Shown here: piece by piece, positions 8,590-17,996 of the stretch
How positions within the stretch are numbered: position 1 is the first letter of the stretch
How the letters are laid out: every line of letters begins with the position of its first letter
Origin: a virus
Reading direction: 5' to 3' (one strand)
IMG/VR virus record: IMGVR_UViG_3300050821_002682
Span: 1 to 39,655 of that record
Length of the DNA stretch: 39,655 nucleotides
Position numbers and translations under genes: made by a program
Notes under the pieces: generated by a model
What the model saw: the letters and a program-made list of their open reading frames with translations, nothing else
The model's database searches: none
Told to the model about the DNA's origin: nothing

Positions 8590-10139
8590 ATTCTTCCGCC
8601 TCCGCACAGCTTACGTGCTTTAACAACGTCCCCATATCCGCCATGACCTTTACGCTTCTGTGCTTGCAGATGGGCGACAAATTCTTTTGCTTTCTCAGGT
8701 GCATTCTTAGCCATAGTAACTGACCTTGGGAGAACTTCCTCGCCCGGAGATAACAACGTCGGCTGAGTGTCGTTCTTAGTAGAGTTACCTGCCACCTTAG
8801 CTTGCCCGGGTACCGTTCCGCCTTCAAGTAAGGCTTGCGAGAATGGGATTTGACCACCCTTACTGAGAATGCCAGTTAATAGTCCATTCTTAGGAGCCGC
8901 TGCTGGCTGTGTGTAGGCTGCTGGTGTCGCGAAGTTAGCAATACCGATGTCGTCGTTAACAGAGCCACCAGAGTCGTAATGAGCAAGTTTTCTAGCCATT
9001 GGAATCATGCCACCATGAGAAGCAGCAAGAAGTTCTAGTGCGCTATCGCCACCAGCCACGTCTGCACCGGCGCCAGCTTCTGCGCCACCGGCTGTGGCGC
9101 CAGTTGACCCAGCCGCAGAGTTTGCTGCAACGGCACTGGGAACACCTGCACCAGATGGAGCAACAACTCCAGACTCAGACGCCCCACCAGTCGCAGGGAG
9201 TGTTGTTTCTGCGTTATCGACACCAGACACGCCAAGCTGAGAATCTGCGTCTAGATATCCCTCTAGAGCCTCATCATCGGTCTGCAGAGGCTTAGGATCA
9301 AAGTAATTATACAGCTTACTGCCAAGAGACTGAAGTCCCATGCCAACGCCAGCAGAACCTGATTTGTTGTTCTGGACAAGAGTGGGAACGTTAACTCCAT
9401 TAGTCATGCCACCAGCCGACATCTTTCTCGGAACCTCACCGCCTTTGCTAAACGATAGACCACCACCAACACCGTTAAGAAGTCCTCCAAAGAATCCGGC
9501 ATTACCACCACTGTTCTGTGTGGCTATCTGCGCATTCATGCCAGATGCCCCAAGTTGCCCAGTTGTAATTGCTGAATTCTGCGCAGCCTGTCCACCTTGT
9601 TCAATGCTTTCACCCTGTAGTGCCTGGTTGGCCTGTTGACCGTATACGCCAGCCAGCTGCTGTTGGGCTGCGAGCTGTTGTTGGGCACCCATGGTTGCGG
9701 CTTGTCCTACAGCTTGTTGTTGCGTGCTTGCCCCTTGCATTGCAGCCTGTCTTGCCATAAGAGCCGGGTTGCTACTCGCTCCACGCTGCGAAGCCATCAT
9801 TGCGCCTTGATTCTGTACGTTTTGCGCAGTTGTCTGGTTAAGCTGAGCCATGGCGGGATTAGGTCCTTGTCCTTGAGACTGAGCCATAAGCTGGTTAGCT
9901 AGGTTTGATTGCTGACCATATACTTGCGCTTGGTTTGCTTGATTAGTCGCAATTGCTGGTTGAAAATTCTGCGTTGTTATCTGAGGATTAGATGCATTAT
10001 ATGGATTATTGGTCCCGGCCAGATTTCCAAAGAATCCACCAATACCACCACCACTTGCGAAGTGCTTAACGCCTGCACGCATTAGCTCTTCTGCGAGAGA
10101 CCTAGGCATGACTGTATGTTCACCATCAAATTTAGCCAT
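8586..10139 (-). CDS. Q/A-rich virion protein with repeated GG motifs
   Basis: 517 residues from ATG 10139 (AGAGG upstream). Residues 45-200 are almost entirely Q, A, N, G and M (for example QQQLAAQQQLAGVYGQQ). Short motifs recur: ASGGGIGGFFG, FSKGGEVPRKMSAGG, ASHGGMIPMARK, LSKGGQIPFSQALLEGG. Near the C-terminus QPTLLSPGEEVLPRSVT matches the end motif of many phage tail/tape-measure proteins. The 3' end overlaps the next gene (ATGA). Probably a structural or ejection protein. Confidence 0.72.
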   Translation of the reverse strand: MAKFDGEHTVMPRSLAEELMRAGVKHFASGGGIGGFFGNLAGTNNPYNASNPQITTQNFQPAIATNQANQAQVYGQQSNLANQLMAQSQGQGPNPAMAQLNQTTAQNVQNQGAMMASQRGASSNPALMARQAAMQGASTQQQAVGQAATMGAQQQLAAQQQLAGVYGQQANQALQGESIEQGGQAAQNSAITTGQLGASGMNAQIATQNSGGNAGFFGGLLNGVGGGLSFSKGGEVPRKMSAGGMTNGVNVPTLVQNNKSGSAGVGMGLQSLGSKLYNYFDPKPLQTDDEALEGYLDADSQLGVSGVDNAETTLPATGGASESGVVAPSGAGVPSAVAANSAAGSTGATAGGAEAGAGADVAGGDSALELLAASHGGMIPMARKLAHYDSGGSVNDDIGIANFATPAAYTQPAAAPKNGLLTGILSKGGQIPFSQALLEGGTVPGQAKVAGNSTKNDTQPTLLSPGEEVLPRSVTMAKNAPEKAKEFVAHLQAQKRKGHGGYGDVVKARKLCGGGRI

Positions 10140-10146
10140 ATAACCT

Positions 10147-13100
10147 CTAACTGGTTGAGTTTCGTTTATCCATGTTGTTCGGGTAACCCTTCTTGACCCC
10201 ATATAAGAGATCAAGACCTGAGATCGTTAACCCCTGACCTGCAGACTGACTTGCGACTTCAGTAAACGTAAGTTGAAAACTCTGACACTGCTGCTTAATG
10301 AAGTTCATCTCCCATTGCTCGACGGTTGAACCAGAGCCCGTCACGTTTGTTGGGTTAACCGTAATGGTCTGAGTGATTGCCGAGTTATAGTCGTAGCCAA
10401 TGCCAAGCGTGAAGTTATGTGGACTGTAGTAGGTGCCTAGCAAGTAAGCCGCGTAAGCACGCTGATACCCCTGGAGCCCTGCGAGTCCTATCCAACCAGT
10501 AGTAAATGACATGAGCACTGGGTTAGCCCCATCCTGGTAAACGCTAGGCGTCTCTTGGTAGAGAGAACTCGATGCGCTGACATAGGTGTGGAGGTTGTTA
10601 TAAAGGCAGCTTGAAATGCCAGGCTGACCAGAGAACGTGCCCCACTCGTTAACGAAGTAATCATAGAGTAGCGTGATTCCTGTGTTCATCGTGAATCTGA
10701 CTTGGTTCGTGCCAGGGATCGTAATAGCAGACTGCACGACATTCGTATTGGCTATCGCTTCAACGTCTTTACCGATATAGGTAGTGGATAAGTCTCTGCC
10801 CAGTAGCCAGATGCCCTTGTTGGACTGAAACATGAGGCCATTAGGAATAAGAACAATAGAGTTCTGGTTAGAGCACCCAACACCACTTGTTACGAAGATC
10901 GGCTGTGAGTATTGGTTCTGTGCGCCTGTGTTGTCAGGTCCTGCGCCATTGATGTAATAGATTGCCGACTCTTTAAAGATAATTAGCTTATCATCCATGG
11001 GAGCAAGACAGTTCATAACTCCAGTTGGACCTTCGGCCCCTACGTTTGGAGCTACGTAGAACGTGAATAGATCACTCATCTCTACTGGCGTTCCCTCGAT
11101 CACCTGCTTAGAGAACCATAGAAGATTCTGATCTTCTGAATCTATAAGCCATAGTCTTGAGTCGAACGTGGTCATGGCCTTAGTTGGAGGCCCTCCAACA
11201 TCCTCAACAATACCGCCATTAGTGTAGAGGATAACATTTCCGGCTAACGAACTATCTGGGGCAGAACTAATCAGAGTAGCGTAATCTGCATTTGATCCCA
11301 ATATCACCGTGTCCTGTATAAGGCTCACGTCTTGATAATAAATCTGTTGGTTAGTTGACCACCGATAGACGTTGATCTGGACAGGAGTGTTGATGCCACC
11401 ATATGGCCAGTTCTTATAGGAAAGCCTTAAAGACGGGATGCTAACGGTATTAACAGAAGACCCTGAAGCATTCGTCACCTTAACGGGAATGCTTGGAGCC
11501 GATCTAAAGATGTTTCCCTTATTATCTGTCCATTGATACGTGGAGCTATAAAAATAGTCCTGTGGGGCGAGACCGCCACCAGGAGGGTTTGCTCCAGGTG
11601 TGACGGTTACAGCATCAGGATATAGAAAGAAGTCATTTTCTGTGAACTGCTGACCGTCATAAGCACCAAGAAATCCACCACCGATCAGGAGGTTCTTTCC
11701 AATTTCTTTGGTCGGAGATATCGGAGACATGAAGTTAAGGCCCAAGAGGTTTACACCTAAGAAAGCAAATAGTCCTGCCACCTGAGTTGAACTTGTGCCC
11801 TTGCCGACCGATTGCACAGTATCTTGAACTAAATAAGGAAGGTAACAAGAGCTGCCGACAACACTTGCGGTAGGTAATCCTGAATTGTAGTAGCCTTGCG
11901 AAGCATTGCCATAGGCAACCTTGGCCTGAACTTGTCCTGTCGAGTTAATAACGAAATAGGTTGGCTGATAATCAGTGGGAAGTGTTGTTGTGTAAAGGCC
12001 AGTCACATAGCTTGTGGAGTTAAAGATAAATCCCTTGCTGGCTAAGCCAAGACCACGCGCCACAACAGATGGTGTCGTTAGCGCAGAAGAGCCGCTTCCA
12101 GTAACTCCCATGCTGGTTTTAAATAACAAGTTGGTCTTGGCAAGATCATTGTACTTAAAAGAGTTATTTACTTCTATATAGGCAGTTACTGACCCGTTTT
12201 GCGCAGTCATTGCGATATTGTTAATCGAAAACGAGTTAGAGTTTATTGCAATGCTTCCAGAGGCAGTTACAAAATTAGATGCTTGAATGTTACTCGCTAA
12301 AGCATTCGTTGCGGTTATCTTATAAACGCCGGTCTGACTTCCTATTGGAGCATTCCATCTAGCTATCCACACAGTGCTTGATGCCACAGTGCTGTCCTTG
12401 CAGACGCTCACGCCAATAGGTAATCCCAAGGCATCGGTATTAAGAACCGGAGACGCTGTGTTGTTTATTGGATTAATAAGTGAGCTGTTAATGTGATTGC
12501 TGTTTGGTCCCGCTACCCAAGAAAGAAATAGCCCGCTCGTGCTCATGACTACGCCATCAAAAGACTTGCTGTTGAGTAGCGAACAAGCAGAAGAGATGAT
12601 GAAAGGCCCGGACTGTACAAACGGACCAGCAACAGGAATAGTTACGTACTCAATAAATCCAGCAGAAGAAACGTCAAGCGGTGCCTGGGCGTCATAAACG
12701 ATTGTGAACTGGCTACCAACAGCAAACACTTTTGGAGCATATTGCGAAGCGCCACCGCTAGAAACTATGGGCGTAGGACCTGCGAGTATCTGCCCCGTAG
12801 CCTGCTCTAGGATTGTCCAACTAGCTGGAGATGTTGTTATTGGATAAGTGTTTACCTGGCACATTATTCCATTGGTTGCTATGGCCAAGTCTGCATAGTT
12901 AATCCCGAAGTATACGTTATTTATCGGCGTTACAGAGACCTGGACTTGAGGAAACTGCCCCTTGTTAACAAAGGACCCAAGGCCAGCAGAATAGGCTTGT
13001 ATTGTTTGGCCAAGGCCAATGAGGTTATTCTCGAATGTCGTAAGGAAAGAAACGCTTCCAAGTGTGCTTGTTAGTTGTCCAAAACCATTGCGCTTAGTTA

Positions 13101-13230
13101 GCTGACCTAAAACATCAAATATAGTATTATTAAGAGAAAAGAACTTACCAACAGGAATAAGATCAACTGAATCTTTGCGAGCAACTCCGCGACCAAAGTT
13201 AAATACCTGGTTCTGCTTCTGTAAAGCCAT
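10147..13230 (-). CDS. tail nozzle / hub protein (podovirus stabilisation type)
   Basis: 1,027 residues. The N-terminus FNFGRGVARKDSVDLIPVG and the central block SAPSIPVKVT, MTTFDSRLWLID, MDDKLIIFKESAIYYING and NGLMFQSNKGIWLLGRD resemble the beta-propeller-like tail nozzle and stabilisation proteins of podoviruses (T7 gp12 and P22 gp10 type). These close the tail tube and carry the fibres. The ATG overlaps the upstream stop (TAATG). It follows the adaptor gene and precedes the ejection-like genes, the usual podovirus order. Family assignment from motifs only. Confidence 0.8.
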   Translation of the reverse strand: MALQKQNQVFNFGRGVARKDSVDLIPVGKFFSLNNTIFDVLGQLTKRNGFGQLTSTLGSVSFLTTFENNLIGLGQTIQAYSAGLGSFVNKGQFPQVQVSVTPINNVYFGINYADLAIATNGIMCQVNTYPITTSPASWTILEQATGQILAGPTPIVSSGGASQYAPKVFAVGSQFTIVYDAQAPLDVSSAGFIEYVTIPVAGPFVQSGPFIISSACSLLNSKSFDGVVMSTSGLFLSWVAGPNSNHINSSLINPINNTASPVLNTDALGLPIGVSVCKDSTVASSTVWIARWNAPIGSQTGVYKITATNALASNIQASNFVTASGSIAINSNSFSINNIAMTAQNGSVTAYIEVNNSFKYNDLAKTNLLFKTSMGVTGSGSSALTTPSVVARGLGLASKGFIFNSTSYVTGLYTTTLPTDYQPTYFVINSTGQVQAKVAYGNASQGYYNSGLPTASVVGSSCYLPYLVQDTVQSVGKGTSSTQVAGLFAFLGVNLLGLNFMSPISPTKEIGKNLLIGGGFLGAYDGQQFTENDFFLYPDAVTVTPGANPPGGGLAPQDYFYSSTYQWTDNKGNIFRSAPSIPVKVTNASGSSVNTVSIPSLRLSYKNWPYGGINTPVQINVYRWSTNQQIYYQDVSLIQDTVILGSNADYATLISSAPDSSLAGNVILYTNGGIVEDVGGPPTKAMTTFDSRLWLIDSEDQNLLWFSKQVIEGTPVEMSDLFTFYVAPNVGAEGPTGVMNCLAPMDDKLIIFKESAIYYINGAGPDNTGAQNQYSQPIFVTSGVGCSNQNSIVLIPNGLMFQSNKGIWLLGRDLSTTYIGKDVEAIANTNVVQSAITIPGTNQVRFTMNTGITLLYDYFVNEWGTFSGQPGISSCLYNNLHTYVSASSSLYQETPSVYQDGANPVLMSFTTGWIGLAGLQGYQRAYAAYLLGTYYSPHNFTLGIGYDYNSAITQTITVNPTNVTGSGSTVEQWEMNFIKQQCQSFQLTFTEVASQSAGQGLTISGLDLLYGVKKGYPNNMDKRNSTS

Positions 13231-13526
13231 TAGAAAACCCAGAGACTCACAGTAGCAGGTGCGCTTGCCGTGAGAGTTAGCGTTGACTTATTAAATGGCT
13301 TCGATCTGTAGATAGACGCAGCGGCTTGCTGATCCACTATCATCCACCCAACTTGGATTCTGCCAAGAAGATGGTTTATGTTGTTTGATCCAGTAGCTAG
13401 TGACACATTAGAAATTAAGTTCCCGGTAATTAATTGAGTAGCAATTACCGGATCTATTGTGCTTTTCCAAATAGTCAGCGTGTTGACTAGATTGCCAGTG
13501 CTAGAGGGAAGCGGAAGCTGACTCAC
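13230..13526 (-). CDS. small virion-associated protein, 98 aa
   Basis: GTG start at 13526 overlapping the adaptor stop (GTGA), seven bases after GGGAGG. The motif INHLLGRIQVGWMIVDQQA and the ending TVSLWVF match a short domain often seen between adaptor and nozzle genes in podo-like phages (pattern N-x-x-H-x-LGR-x-x-x-GW-x-[IV]-x-DQ). Beta-rich. Function unknown; the place suggests a connector or tail component. Confidence 0.75.
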   Translation of the reverse strand: MSQLPLPSSTGNLVNTLTIWKSTIDPVIATQLITGNLISNVSLATGSNNINHLLGRIQVGWMIVDQQAAASIYRSKPFNKSTLTLTASAPATVSLWVF

Positions 13527-14503
13527 CAGTTATCCTCCCACCCATATCCGCCACCATCACCCATCATCCCGCAGGCGTTGGCACCAAGCACGTCTGATAC
13601 GTGGAAGGCTTGACCCATGTCACGACCCTCTGCAAGGCCCTCGATCTCTGCAACTATATCCATCCTCTGCGCCATAAGCTCTTCGACAGGATTCTCTTGC
13701 TTAACTTGCGCCTTTATTGCTGCGTCTATAACAACGAACTCATCCCATCCGGATACGCCATCAACAGTTACTGAATCTACCCAGAAAGCCACAGTCTGCA
13801 CAGGACTTACGGATAACGTAGGCAGAGATAAAGTAACTTGATTCGTAGGGCTTGTCTGAATAGAGGTAACTGTAGATCCTAGTTGAATCACAGATCCATT
13901 CGTAGGGCCTTGCACAGACATTCCAACACTAAGGTCGGTAACGTCGTTCATCGATAAGCTCATAGACCCTACTGTTGCGCATGTCTCAATGAACTGTAGG
14001 TCTTTTGGTTTTTCAATGTATTCAAGTTGAACAAGCTGCCCAGACATTGGAACAGGAATGAACTTGATGTTCTGGCCCTGAAGCTTGTATTTTAGATTCG
14101 TATATCCGTTCGTATTAATGGCACTGTTGGGCCACGCGTATTTATTCGTTTCAATCTCTTCAAAACGTTTAAGGGTTACAAATCCTGTAGGACTTGCAGA
14201 GTATTGTAGGTCTACGCGTAGTAACTTGAATAATGCTGGCGCAAAGCTTGTTGTCCCTATCGTTGCCAGTGTTCCATTAGGTAGTGGATAGTATTGTGAG
14301 TTAGTGAGGTTAAACTGAAAGAGGGGCGCTACGTTATAGTTATTGCCTGATGCTGCAACAAGCATGTTGAATAATCGCTTACGAGATTGCGAGATGTACT
14401 GATTCCATTCTGGAGTCGATACGGCATCGTTACCCTCCATATCAGCTCGCTGCTGGGCCTGCCAACGTAAAGAGCCAAGGCTTACAGAGTTGCTTATTCC
14501 CAC
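13523..14503 (-). CDS. head-tail adaptor (gatekeeper-like) with inserted beta domain
   Basis: 326 residues from GTG 14503 (GGAGGG upstream, TAGTG overlap). The helical N-terminal part (PEWNQYISQSRKRLFNML) and the C-terminal block WDEFVVIDAAIKAQVKQENP...AQRMDIVAEIE are typical of podovirus adaptor proteins linking portal to nozzle. Between them, residues about 175-245 hold an inserted beta domain (MSLSMNDVTDLSVGMSVQG...VTSIQTSPTNQVTLSLP), which also occurs in the 14733-15422 protein. The C-terminus is glycine-rich. Confidence 0.75.
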   Translation of the reverse strand: MGISNSVSLGSLRWQAQQRADMEGNDAVSTPEWNQYISQSRKRLFNMLVAASGNNYNVAPLFQFNLTNSQYYPLPNGTLATIGTTSFAPALFKLLRVDLQYSASPTGFVTLKRFEEIETNKYAWPNSAINTNGYTNLKYKLQGQNIKFIPVPMSGQLVQLEYIEKPKDLQFIETCATVGSMSLSMNDVTDLSVGMSVQGPTNGSVIQLGSTVTSIQTSPTNQVTLSLPTLSVSPVQTVAFWVDSVTVDGVSGWDEFVVIDAAIKAQVKQENPVEELMAQRMDIVAEIEGLAEGRDMGQAFHVSDVLGANACGMMGDGGGYGWEDNW

Positions 14504-14715
14504 TAGCCCTCCTTAGGTTCTTCACCCTCATCTGCACACGCAGAACAAGCCTTGAACGCACTGACTGCGGCGTCCACGTCACCAGACTTAACAGCTTCGA
14601 TAAACTCCTTCATCACTTCATGAAGATCGGAGCCCTCCTTAGGGCCCCCTTCTTTTCCGCTGTCTTCAGGTCCGAGGATGGACATGATGGAAGGCATGCG
14701 TCTCTTTGAATTCAT
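14503..14715 (-). CDS. hypothetical acidic small protein, 70 aa
   Basis: Two in-frame ATGs occur at 14724 and 14715. The second (MNSKRRMPSIM) is better spaced from GGGGGAAGG. The body is acidic and helical (SDLHEVMKEFIEAVKSGDVDAAVSAF) and ends CSACADEGEEPKEG with two cysteines. It lies between decoration-like and adaptor genes and is coupled to the adaptor by TAGTG. Unknown family. Confidence 0.7.
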   Translation of the reverse strand: MNSKRRMPSIMSILGPEDSGKEGGPKEGSDLHEVMKEFIEAVKSGDVDAAVSAFKACSACADEGEEPKEG

Positions 14716-14732
14716 GATAATCATCCTTCCCC

Positions 14733-15422
14733 CTACGGAGCAGTTGAATTGCCAAGACCTAAATTCACTCTAATGATCTCGCCGTTAGCGGGAGATGCTG
14801 CAACGAAGCTAGTTCCTGCGCCATTACCGAACTGAACTATGATCGTGCAATCTGTAGAACCACTTGTTGTGGTTGCTGGGATTGTTCTGACCTGAGTGTT
14901 GTTCTTGATAACAAACGCGTTCTGAGCTGCTGGAGCTAACTGCAATTGCTGATAAGCGCCAGAGGCAGAGCTAGAATCTTCGTAGAATGAATAGTTAAAG
15001 TCTAAGAGCTTCGCATAAGCATCAAGCCTTACTCCTGCTTGAGTTCCAAGTTGGAAGATATACTGTCCACCAGTAGCCGTGAAGCTAAGTGAGCCAGCTG
15101 CAACAGAAGCCGCTGAACTTAGAACAATCGAGCTTGTCGTTGCCGTCATTGTTCCAATCGTAAGACCTGCCCCAACACCTGATCCAGAGATTGTCATCCC
15201 TGTGAAGAGTCCTTGGAAAGAGCTTACGCTTGTGATCGTTGCACTTCCTGAAGCAATAGATCCTGTAAACACAGGAGTGTTAATCCCTACGTTACAGAAT
15301 CCCTTAGAGTTATTCGTATCTAAGATAGGAATATTGCTAGTGCCAAAGACTACTCGTGCATAGAGCTGCACAACGTTTTTCTCCATCGTGAAGGCGACTG
15401 GAGTCGAGAATCGGTTTGCCAT
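14733..15422 (-). CDS. capsid decoration / minor head protein with Ig-like insert
   Basis: 229 residues; ATG 15422 with AGGA upstream. The N-terminal MEKNVVQLYARVVFG and the pattern SKGFCNVGINTP, then GQYIFQLG, belong to a phage structural family commonly found just after the capsid gene. Residues about 54-115 hold an inserted beta domain (SGSATITSV...GLFTGMTISGSGVGAG...SSIVLSSAASV) of the kind found in many surface-exposed phage proteins. Probably a capsid-surface protein; the precise position is unknown. Confidence 0.7.
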   Translation of the reverse strand: MANRFSTPVAFTMEKNVVQLYARVVFGTSNIPILDTNNSKGFCNVGINTPVFTGSIASGSATITSVSSFQGLFTGMTISGSGVGAGLTIGTMTATTSSIVLSSAASVAAGSLSFTATGGQYIFQLGTQAGVRLDAYAKLLDFNYSFYEDSSSASGAYQQLQLAPAAQNAFVIKNNTQVRTIPATTTSGSTDCTIIVQFGNGAGTSFVAASPANGEIIRVNLGLGNSTAP

Positions 15423-15440
15423 TTTACATCCTTTTGTTAA

Positions 15441-15523
15441 CCAGGTTCTAAGCCTGGAGGGCGGTAAGTTCCTTCTCCATAGCCCCCCTGGAGAAGAGGG
15501 ACTGGGAGAACATCCCCCAGTCC
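15441..15523 (-). terminator. three tandem hairpins after the capsid gene
   Basis: The 117-base gap between capsid and decoration-like gene holds three inverted repeats: CCAGG/CCTGG (15441-15457), CTTCTCC/GGAGAAG (15472-15496) and GGACTGGG/CCCAGTCC (15499-15523). None is followed by a clear U-run in the minus-strand transcript, so they look more like mRNA-stabilising or attenuating structures than full intrinsic terminators. They could lower expression of everything downstream relative to capsid. Confidence 0.6.
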
Positions 15524-15539
15524 TAACTAAACAAATTTA

Positions 15540-16997
15540 CTAGACTGATAATTTTACGAACATCGAGTGACCGGGAGCCGCACAACCAACTTGGCCGTAA
15601 CCAGCTAAGCGGAACTCGAAGGCATCAGCAGAAGTCTGGCGAAGGAAGCTGTTCCCGTCGTCATCAACTACGTGAGGCATCTCTTTAAGACTGTATAGTC
15701 CCCAATCTTCCATGCTCAAAAGATAAGCAGTGAAAGGCGGACACGATCTATCAGCTACAACCGTGAAGTTACTTCCAGCGCCCTGGATCTGGATTCCCTT
15801 GAAGTAGATCATGGCGTCGCCATTCTCACCCGTGGGACCCGGCATCTCTGTTTCAAAGATGTTACGTGCGGCCATAGACTTCTGGAGTGCTGCATAGGCG
15901 TTAGGACCTACGAAACAATGCGATGGATATCCACCCTCCATAAAGAGCTGTGTCGATGCATCGTATAGTGCTTCCTCAACCGATTGACCGTTTTGCGAGC
16001 CATCGTAGAAACCTCCACCCAAACGCCATGTGTCATAAGAGCGGTTCACACCAAAGAACACATCAGATGAACTGATGTTCTGTGAGTTACCGATCCATGC
16101 AGCAAGGCCCGTTAGAGCTACGGGAACAAGGGTCGCGTTAATGGTAGGTCCAGCGAGTGGAGTCGTACCAGAGATCTGGAGGTAATCGCCGGCAGCCCAT
16201 GCCGTCGGACTCTGTGGAGTCGTGGTGGGCGTTGCAGAGGTTGCATCACCAACAGTCACGATACCCTTAGCGCGGTTAAGAGACTGAATATAGGCAACAC
16301 CAGATCGTTGCGTAACGCTCGTTGCGCCCTGGATGGGGTCCGCAGAGGTTGCGTAAAGCACTTGGCCTGCCGTGAAGTAGCGAACATCAGTCGGGTTAAC
16401 CAACTGAATCTGACCATTCACGAGACCAGTGGCCGGAGAACCAGAACCAATGGACTGGATAGAACCGATAGAGCCAGAACCAGAACGATAAATCTGAGTA
16501 GATATAAGGTTAGATACTCCTTGGATCATTGCGTCCATGGTCGCCATCTGTCCGTTAACGAAAGAACCTAAGTTACTCGTTGCAGACAGCATCGCTTGAC
16601 GGTCGATGATATGCACACCGTACACAGATGCACGGGTCAGCATGAACTTAACGAACTTCGCAGGGCCTTGGTTACCCGCAGTGCCAGATCCCGCGTTAGC
16701 CAGTTGGTTAGGTAACTGTGCGTTAGCGAAAAGGTTAGAGATACCTGTAGGCGTCTCTACAATCGTAGGCAGAGGATACACTTCACCATAGAAGTCAGTC
16801 TTCTTCTTAATGGCAGAGAGTAAAGGATTGTTCTTATAGTACAAGACAGCCAATTTCTGGCCATCGTAGATCTGTTTTAATATCCCAGAGATCTCTTGCA
16901 TTCCAAGAGCGCCGGAAGTGTTAGCCGTAAACGGGCCATTGGCTATTGTGCCGTTACCCTCAGAGTACGAACCAACGAATGAAGCAATATTCGACAT
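15540..16997 (-). CDS. major capsid protein
   Basis: 485 residues, preceded by GGCGG. It directly follows scaffold and portal genes and is isolated downstream by hairpins, as expected for the most abundant virion protein. The sequence fits the HK97-fold layout: N-terminal helical arm (GMQEISGILKQIYDGQKLAVLYY), a glycine/serine-rich variable middle (about 190-300), a P-domain-like helix (NAYAALQKSMAARNIFETE) and the C-terminal block FKGIQIQGAGSNFTVVADR. Position plus fold-like features make the call solid, though no direct comparison was run. Confidence 0.88.
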   Translation of the reverse strand: MSNIASFVGSYSEGNGTIANGPFTANTSGALGMQEISGILKQIYDGQKLAVLYYKNNPLLSAIKKKTDFYGEVYPLPTIVETPTGISNLFANAQLPNQLANAGSGTAGNQGPAKFVKFMLTRASVYGVHIIDRQAMLSATSNLGSFVNGQMATMDAMIQGVSNLISTQIYRSGSGSIGSIQSIGSGSPATGLVNGQIQLVNPTDVRYFTAGQVLYATSADPIQGATSVTQRSGVAYIQSLNRAKGIVTVGDATSATPTTTPQSPTAWAAGDYLQISGTTPLAGPTINATLVPVALTGLAAWIGNSQNISSSDVFFGVNRSYDTWRLGGGFYDGSQNGQSVEEALYDASTQLFMEGGYPSHCFVGPNAYAALQKSMAARNIFETEMPGPTGENGDAMIYFKGIQIQGAGSNFTVVADRSCPPFTAYLLSMEDWGLYSLKEMPHVVDDDGNSFLRQTSADAFEFRLAGYGQVGCAAPGHSMFVKLSV

Positions 16998-17009
16998 TTG
17001 AAACCGCCT

Positions 17010-17984
17010 TTATATGGTTTTCGCAGCCCTTGTCGCTGCAAATCGCGCAACAATATCCGCCACACGCTGATCCTCATTCTTTGGACGAGTCGTTGTGGGC
17101 TTTAGATTCTGTGCGCTTGAGTTGTTAGTTAAGGTCTTTGCACTCTGCGGCTTCATGTTCTGTGCTCTTGCTTCACTTACGGCTTTAGCTAACGATTCTT
17201 TAGGTACTGCTCCCCATATTGTTTGGATCTTGGCTAACTTTTTCTTCTCTAGCTCTCTTTTTTCGTAATATTCTTCAATCTTGTCCGCAGCTTCAGCGAT
17301 CTTCATCACTTTGCCGATAGCTTGTGAGGCGTCTTTACCTTCAAGCTCTAGTTCTTCTGCGTGTTTCTTCTGTGTTCTTGTGTAGTGAGCGTCTATAAGC
17401 TCATAAACTTCATCTTCTCTGCCATCAAAGTTGATCAGCTCATAGCGACTGGCATTATCAGAGACGTAAGTCTTGATCTCACCCTTGAAATCATCAACAG
17501 CCTTAGCCTCGTTAGCCTGTGCTTGTAGTTTTAAGCTTTCTTGGTATTTAACTTTCTCAGACTCGCGGTCTTGCTTAAGACCATCGATCTCAGATTGCAG
17601 CTTCTTAAGCCCTACTTCTGGAGGTAGTTCACCATCAGACAGGACAGCCTTAGTCAGCTCATCATAGGTGAGGCCAAGCTCTTCTAGTGCAAGCTTAGGA
17701 TTTGTCTTTATAGAATTGAACCTAGCAATCTTTGCGCGTTCACTCTCAAGTTCTGCTCGAAGTCGGGACGACTCCTGTTCAGAAGCCTTAGCAATGCGCT
17801 CCCTTGCCACCGCTTGTTGCTCTCTACGGATCAGCATCTCTAGACGTGAGGAAACTTTCTCATCCTTAGAAGGCGCGGCCCCATCCGTGGTTCCAACGCC
17901 AATTGATTCTTTCGTTTCAATAGTATCAGACTGGATAGGTGCTTTACTTGGTTCTGCTATGATTGCGTTTACTGCGTCACTCAC
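17010..17984 (-). CDS. scaffolding protein
   Basis: 324 residues from GTG 17984 (AGGAG nine bases upstream). Highly charged and mostly coiled coil: RREQQAVARERIAKASEQE, ESERAKIARF, QSEIDGLKQDRESEKVKYQE. It lies between portal and capsid genes, the standard place for the scaffold that shapes the procapsid and leaves before packaging. The basic C-terminus (ARFAATRAAKTI) could bind the capsid. No protease motif is visible. Confidence 0.85.
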   Translation of the reverse strand: MSDAVNAIIAEPSKAPIQSDTIETKESIGVGTTDGAAPSKDEKVSSRLEMLIRREQQAVARERIAKASEQESSRLRAELESERAKIARFNSIKTNPKLALEELGLTYDELTKAVLSDGELPPEVGLKKLQSEIDGLKQDRESEKVKYQESLKLQAQANEAKAVDDFKGEIKTYVSDNASRYELINFDGREDEVYELIDAHYTRTQKKHAEELELEGKDASQAIGKVMKIAEAADKIEEYYEKRELEKKKLAKIQTIWGAVPKESLAKAVSEARAQNMKPQSAKTLTNNSSAQNLKPTTTRPKNEDQRVADIVARFAATRAAKTI

Positions 17985-17996
17985 TGCTTAATACTC

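Noticed and set aside
8999-9902. Several rightward open frames opposite the Q/A-rich protein gene
   Set aside because: They are antisense to a low-complexity gene whose repeated codons avoid stops on the other strand; proline/glutamine-rich with no ribosome sites.
17668-17991. Rightward serine-rich frame opposite the scaffold
   Set aside because: It mirrors the charged coiled-coil codons of the scaffold gene and has no ribosome site or promoter.
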